A stretch of 64,000 nucleotides of DNA from Kappaphycus alvarezii (taxonomy: Eukaryota > Rhodophyta > Florideophyceae > Gigartinales > Solieriaceae), in assembly GCA_002205965.3 (NCBI GenBank), contig NADL03000599.1:2852001-2916000 (forward strand), read 5' to 3'. Each line of letters begins with the position of its first letter. Position 1 is the stretch's first letter. The notes beneath the pieces are model-generated. The model ran no database searches. It worked only from the letters and a program-made list of their open reading frames with translations, and had not been told where the DNA came from. The translations under genes were made by a program, and so were the position numbers. Positions 59,407 to 64,000 of this stretch are shown here, one piece after another.

Positions 59407-61050
59407 TTAATTTCGTATAAAATGCTACCAATATTACATTACAGACGGCTTTTTACAATTATTCTATATTTTATCATAAAATAACCATCTAAATATGTTT
59501 AATCTATCTTCATCTTCTCTTTCTTTGTTTTATTCATCGAATTGTTCACTAATTCATACTTTCCGCATGTTTTAGTTACCACAAGTCCTTGTATTTATAA
59601 TAGGGGGAAATTTCCTAATATTCTGTTGTATAAACCGTTGTTCCCGACTATATGGATACACTTCTTCAATGCTTCCAAATGAAGTTTTTTTCTTTCTTTC
59701 TTTGGAAATTTAATTTTTTGAATAAAAAGATTTGCGAATATCGACAGCGAAAAAACCCCTCTCAAAGGAAACGTGTTTGGAAAAGAATTCTAATCCAAAA
59801 GTCTCTGGACTTAACTCAAATTTCGTATATTGTTCCATCCATAGAGATACATTCCACCTCCTATAACTTTATTTTAAAAAATCTACGGAAAGTTTTGAAC
59901 AATATTACATAAGACATTCAGCTACTAAACTTCCGCTTTTTATTTCCAAAATTCAAATCATCACTATAATATTCGGTTATATGTAATTATAGCACTATTT
60001 TTCGCGGCACAAGGGGTAATAAATGGAGCTATATGAACATTATCTATCTATTCTAATACTTATTTGAAGCTTTTGGAGGCTAACCCTTGAAATGTTTCTA
60101 AACACCTGAATATTCAGAACAAAAGTTTTTATTTCTCTTGGAAGGAAATATCTCACGAGTAGAAAATTATTAATTGAACCGATTTGACGGTATTTCTTGA
60201 CGAAAATGACTTTTTGGCCTATTTAAACGATTAATCTATGGCTCGTTTCTCAGCTCCTCACCCTTTATCTATTTGGAACACGTTTTTTCTAATTAAGACA
60301 CGTCCAACTTGTCTACATTTTAAATTATTTATACTGCAATTCAATTTTTGTTAATATTTTTAATTATCTTTTCAACAAATAAGCATTACATTTTATATTA
60401 ACAACCTATAAATCATTCATTTAAAGTCTTCTGCCGAAACTTTTTGTAAATTCTATCACTTAAAATCTGAGTAGTTTCCCTTGGTGTGGTTAAGAAGGAT
60501 TTGGTTCAGTTATTGCATTCATTCCATTTTATACATCACGTATAACGGGAAGGTAAATCGCCCCCAATTTTGTCATACAAAGGTTTCAGAATATTTTATA
60601 TTATTCCGCAGGTGTGAACGCCAAAATTTTAGGTGGAATAAGCAAGCCAAAATAGCACTTATGTACTTATTTATTTCCTTAATAACCTCTCCCCGCCTTT
60701 TTCGGCAGCATATAAATGCCCCCTTTTTCCAATTATTATATCAGCTCTAGGAATATTAATCTCATAATTATTGCAGTATCCTTGAACTTAGCTCTTCCGG
60801 CACCTAAACGGTACCATTTTACTTCTGAGAAATTAAAAGATATCTTGCACGGACTCCCCGGGTGCTTATATAGGCTCCAAAACAAAAAAAACAAAAACAT
60901 TAATCTATGAAAACAGGTGTTCTCTGAAACTAGAAAAACTAATAAAATAATTTTTTCTTGCTTCTATTTACTTACATAAAACGCTTTACTTTCAAATTAT
61001 TGAATAAAGGATAATCTAAAATCTATTGCAGCACTCCCTATAATAGTGAT

Positions 61051-62018
61051 TACATCATAAACTTTTATGCCCCATTTCCACTGTGAATATTATATTGCAA
61101 TATAGGCTTGTATTCGGAGGTGCCAACCGGCCTACGTTTTCCATATATCTCTCGGCCGTCTGGAGTAGCCAAAGAGAAACTGGGACATAGCATGACCTTT
61201 CCATGGAGACATGGCTCCCGAAGGTCCCAGAAATTGCTTAATAACCGGGCCAAAATTACCTAGTCAACATTTTGGAGATGTACCAAGGGTTTACAATGGC
61301 TATCACCGAACTCTAACTACCCTGTGTACTGATTTATGCGATTTAACCACTGCGTATATTCGCCGCCGGACCAAAAACACTAGTTTAAAGCTAGCTACAC
61401 AAAGTAGAAAGCTAAGGTTGTTAATTTGTAAAGTCTGCTCAGTAACCGTGGTTGCTAACTGCTAACCAAAATATTTGACTTCTTTCGAGGCCTTTTTCTG
61501 TTAATCGGTCCAAACCCCTAGTTTTAAGGATATTTCAGGATGTCTGAGGTAAATTTGAAGATGGCCAAGTAGCAGTCGCTAAGCAGCTTGTTCTCTTTTT
61601 TTCGCTCTTTGGTAATAGGTCCTCCACTTCTTTTCATTTGATCCCACTCACAGCTACTGCTTTCCCCTCCAATCGTGCCCTGTATACTACACCCTATTCC
61701 ATCGCTTTGCTAGGATACCTTTAGCCTGGTCAAGATAATGGTATCGTTAATCCATGTGCTACATTTGGACAACTTCAAGTAGATCGGTCTGTATTGCAAT
61801 GTGCGGTGCGCAGTTGTTCCCGTCTACGCACGAAATACCGTCGGACAATGGGAAAACAAACAAACACACATCAAGACTTACAGGGTGTTCACTGTCCCTC
61901 GAACTCGGGTAGATAAACGTGGCTAAAGCCATAGTTTACTTTAGCACGTTTGCTGCTAGGAATGAAGTTAGGAGTCAAACTTAGAGCCAACACCGGGGTG
62001 TCTGTTTATTCTTGGACC
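61051..62018. other. No gene recognised; composition returns to mixed
   Basis: Short frames only. It contains a hairpin at 61,915-61,951 (AAACGTG-CTAAAG against CTTTAGCACGTTT with one bulged G and a 10-base loop), close to the left end of the MITE. Confidence 0.5.
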
Positions 62019-62464
62019 CTAGTTTCTGTCCGTCATAGCACTGTCCTCATATGAGTCACACTTTGTCCTCATATGAGGACAGTTTCCGTTACATTTTGGT
62101 AAGGTAACTTTTTTGGAAGCCCGAAATCTTTACTGCAAAAAAGTTTTTTATGTAAAGTTACAGTATAGTAATTCTTACTGTACATGAGCATTCGTTTCTG
62201 AAACCCCCAACGATAATACAAACTATATTTCCTTCCAAAATGAAGTCGTTTTCACAACTTCTTGCGAAGAGCCGACGTTGGTGAGGGAAAATTGCTCGAG
62301 CCCTAACCGAGGTCAACAATCTTGAAAAGTTTGTTTTGATCGGCCATCTACACTCATGAACTAATGCGGAGGGGCAAGAAATGCGCTGAGGTAAAAAACT
62401 TGTATTGAAAAAGAAGTGCTAAAAGTAGTCCCTCATATGAGGACAACGGTCCAATAGACACTAG
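62019..62464 (+). mobile_element. Complete MITE-like element, 446 bp
   Basis: The ends form an imperfect terminal inverted repeat of about 33-37 bp: CTAGTTTCTGTCC...TGTCCTCATATGAG on the left and the complement CTAGTGTCTATTGG...TGTCCTCATATGAG on the right. It contains the palindrome CCTCATATGAGG internally and has no coding capacity. Its left half is repeated, inverted, at the left edge of the window. The target duplication is unclear. It is a non-autonomous DNA transposon of undetermined superfamily. Confidence 0.75.
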
Positions 62465-64000
62465 TAGCCAGGTAGATATAAATACTAGTTAGCTACGTTA
62501 GGATTATCTATGACGGAGGGGTAAGGAAAGTCAATGTCAGCCAATTAATGGAGATCCAAGTTAGAAATGAGTAAAGTCAACACGTGGCCAATAGATGCCT
62601 TTCTCCTGAGTACATATCAAGTCCAAGTTGGAGACCGAGTGGTCCGGACTGTCTGCCTTCATTCACAATCGGGTGAAGACCAGGGTCGCGGGGGATATGT
62701 AAAAATTAGAAGTAACTCGTATATGGAATAATGGTTAATTTTTTAGCTTGAGAGGACACTGGTACCTCAGTTAATGAACGCCAAATCAAATTTTATGATG
62801 AAAAAATACATGGAACGTACACAGATAAAAAGTTTGCAGTACAATTGCATTGAAATTTGAATATTTACAATGTACAAATAAAATAAAAAACTTAATTAGA
62901 GCAGTACAAGCACCAAAGCGTGAAATGCACCAAGTACAAGTGTAAATTGATTAAAATTCCTACATGTACATTCACTTGACCCATAACACCCTGTGGTGTA
63001 AGTCAACGGCGTCTTCGTCGGTCTGAATCTCTGCTTATTTGTCTGACATGTTGCTGGTGGTGATTGTGCAATTTATGGAGAACAGAGGCAATCCGAATCG
63101 AATGCGAAGCTCTGGATTCCTTTCGGTTGGTGAGTCAGGGTCATGTACATGTTAGATAGTTCAACTCAGGTGTAACGTACCGGTTTATTATAATGTGCCG
63201 ACTGTACGTTACAACTCTCAGCCGCTTGACTGGACAGAATATAGGTACTTTTCCATATTTTTGGAATGGCAAATGCGACGGTACATAGAACGTACCGGCT
63301 TTCTCTTTTTTAAAATGTTTTGGTACGAGTACAAGTACAATGTACCTGCTCACGTGCTTGTTCTTGAATCATTCACCGGCACGTCTTTCACAACCATGTT
63401 GAAGACCTTTTGCAGTACCTGCTGGTAGCAGTGCTCCAGCATGAACGAAAATTGGATCATAGGAAGATCAATAAAAATAGCTCTGCTGGTGGTAATACAG
63501 TACGAGTACCAAGTGCATTACACGGTCCTTTCTGGTTATTATTGCGAACTGGGTGCATTTCGTACATGCACATGGCAATAGATGCACATACACTGCCCCA
63601 AACATGTTAAGGACCGTTACATCAGTTCATCTGCTTTGATGCATCCATAGAGGGTAATCCTGATTTCTTAACTCAATAGCGTTGCACTTATTTTCAATTT
63701 GGAAGTTCTTGAGATTTTTTACCATTCATTGCACCTGTCTATCGATTTGGATCGTCTATGTCTTACGTTCCCATTTTGCAACTAAATGAAACTCTTTGTG
63801 ATTTTAATTCGCCTTAGTCGATACGCTTTGCGCAATTCATCTTTTGAACTAACATCTGCAGCGATTCCTAATAATATTGTAATTTAAGTTTAAATATGAT
63901 CATTGGACACCTTGTTTCGCTGGTTAGAAATATTACCTCCTGATACTTTTAAGTGGTATTTTTACTCCACAAAGGATGCGATCTAATTTCTGATGCCTTA
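62465..64000. other. No gene recognised
   Basis: Mixed to AT-rich DNA. GTAC-rich stretches (TGTACAAGTACAATGTAC-like) occur at 62,790-63,360. A perfect inverted repeat TGTAACGTAC/GTACGTTACA lies at 63,171-63,213 with a 23-base spacer. The last 400 bases are AT-rich. No reading frame is convincing. Confidence 0.55.

Larger units (their letters stand above)
52550..61050. other. AT-rich gene desert
   Basis: Composition changes sharply near 52.55-52.8 kb to strongly AT-rich and stays so for about 8.5 kb, with no reading frame longer than about 120 codons. I saw no transposon motifs, no tandem array and no strand-skewed leaders. The TACTGTA-type motif common elsewhere is almost absent (one at 52,756 near the edge). 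Two perfect short hairpins occur (53,756-53,783 and 59,383-59,406). It could be an old organellar insertion, an AT-rich isochore, a centromere-like domain or heavily mutated repeat. The sequence alone does not decide. Confidence 0.75.

Overview
This is nuclear DNA of an intron-poor eukaryote. The signs are class 3 lipase, RING-finger and Asterix genes, one spliceosomal intron (GTAAGT...AG), and five kinds of eukaryotic transposon. The compact, mostly intronless host genes and the mix of Copia, Ty3/gypsy, Tnp2, Harbinger and Tc1 elements would suit an alga, perhaps a red alga. That placement is a guess; nothing in the sequence fixes the taxon.

Layout. (1) 0-34 kb is a transposon graveyard. It holds half of a MITE at the left edge, a 98-bp direct repeat around an acidic ORF, two convergent Tnp2/CACTA-type transposons (4.5-10.9 kb) and a PIF/Harbinger element (14.2-16.4 kb). 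A three-level nest follows at 17,987-33,900. A fossil Ty3/gypsy element carries, inside its 3' LTR, a fossil Copia element on the opposite strand. One Copia LTR in turn carries a Tc1-type transposon. The Copia leader holds a 2.8-kb minisatellite with a 54-bp unit. (2) 35.5-47.5 kb is the host gene island. It has a multi-pass membrane protein fused to a class 3 lipase (+), a UIM-RING-(pseudo)GTPase protein (-), an unrecognised large gene (+), and Asterix, a subunit of the ER PAT chaperone complex (-, one intron). (3) 47.5-52.5 kb is low-complexity, strand-skewed DNA with no gene I can defend. (4) 52.55-61.05 kb is a strongly AT-rich stretch without genes, carrying two perfect short hairpins. 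(5) 61-64 kb returns to mixed composition and carries a complete copy of the MITE seen at the left edge.

The host genes share two traits. Their coding strand is pyrimidine-rich just upstream of the start, and three of the four lose frame, mostly at G/C homopolymers, while protein similarity or character continues in the next frame. The second trait looks more like sequencing indels than decay. The three longer host genes do not form an obvious pathway. Lipid signalling (lipase), ubiquitin signalling (RING) and membrane-protein biogenesis (Asterix) are independent housekeeping roles.
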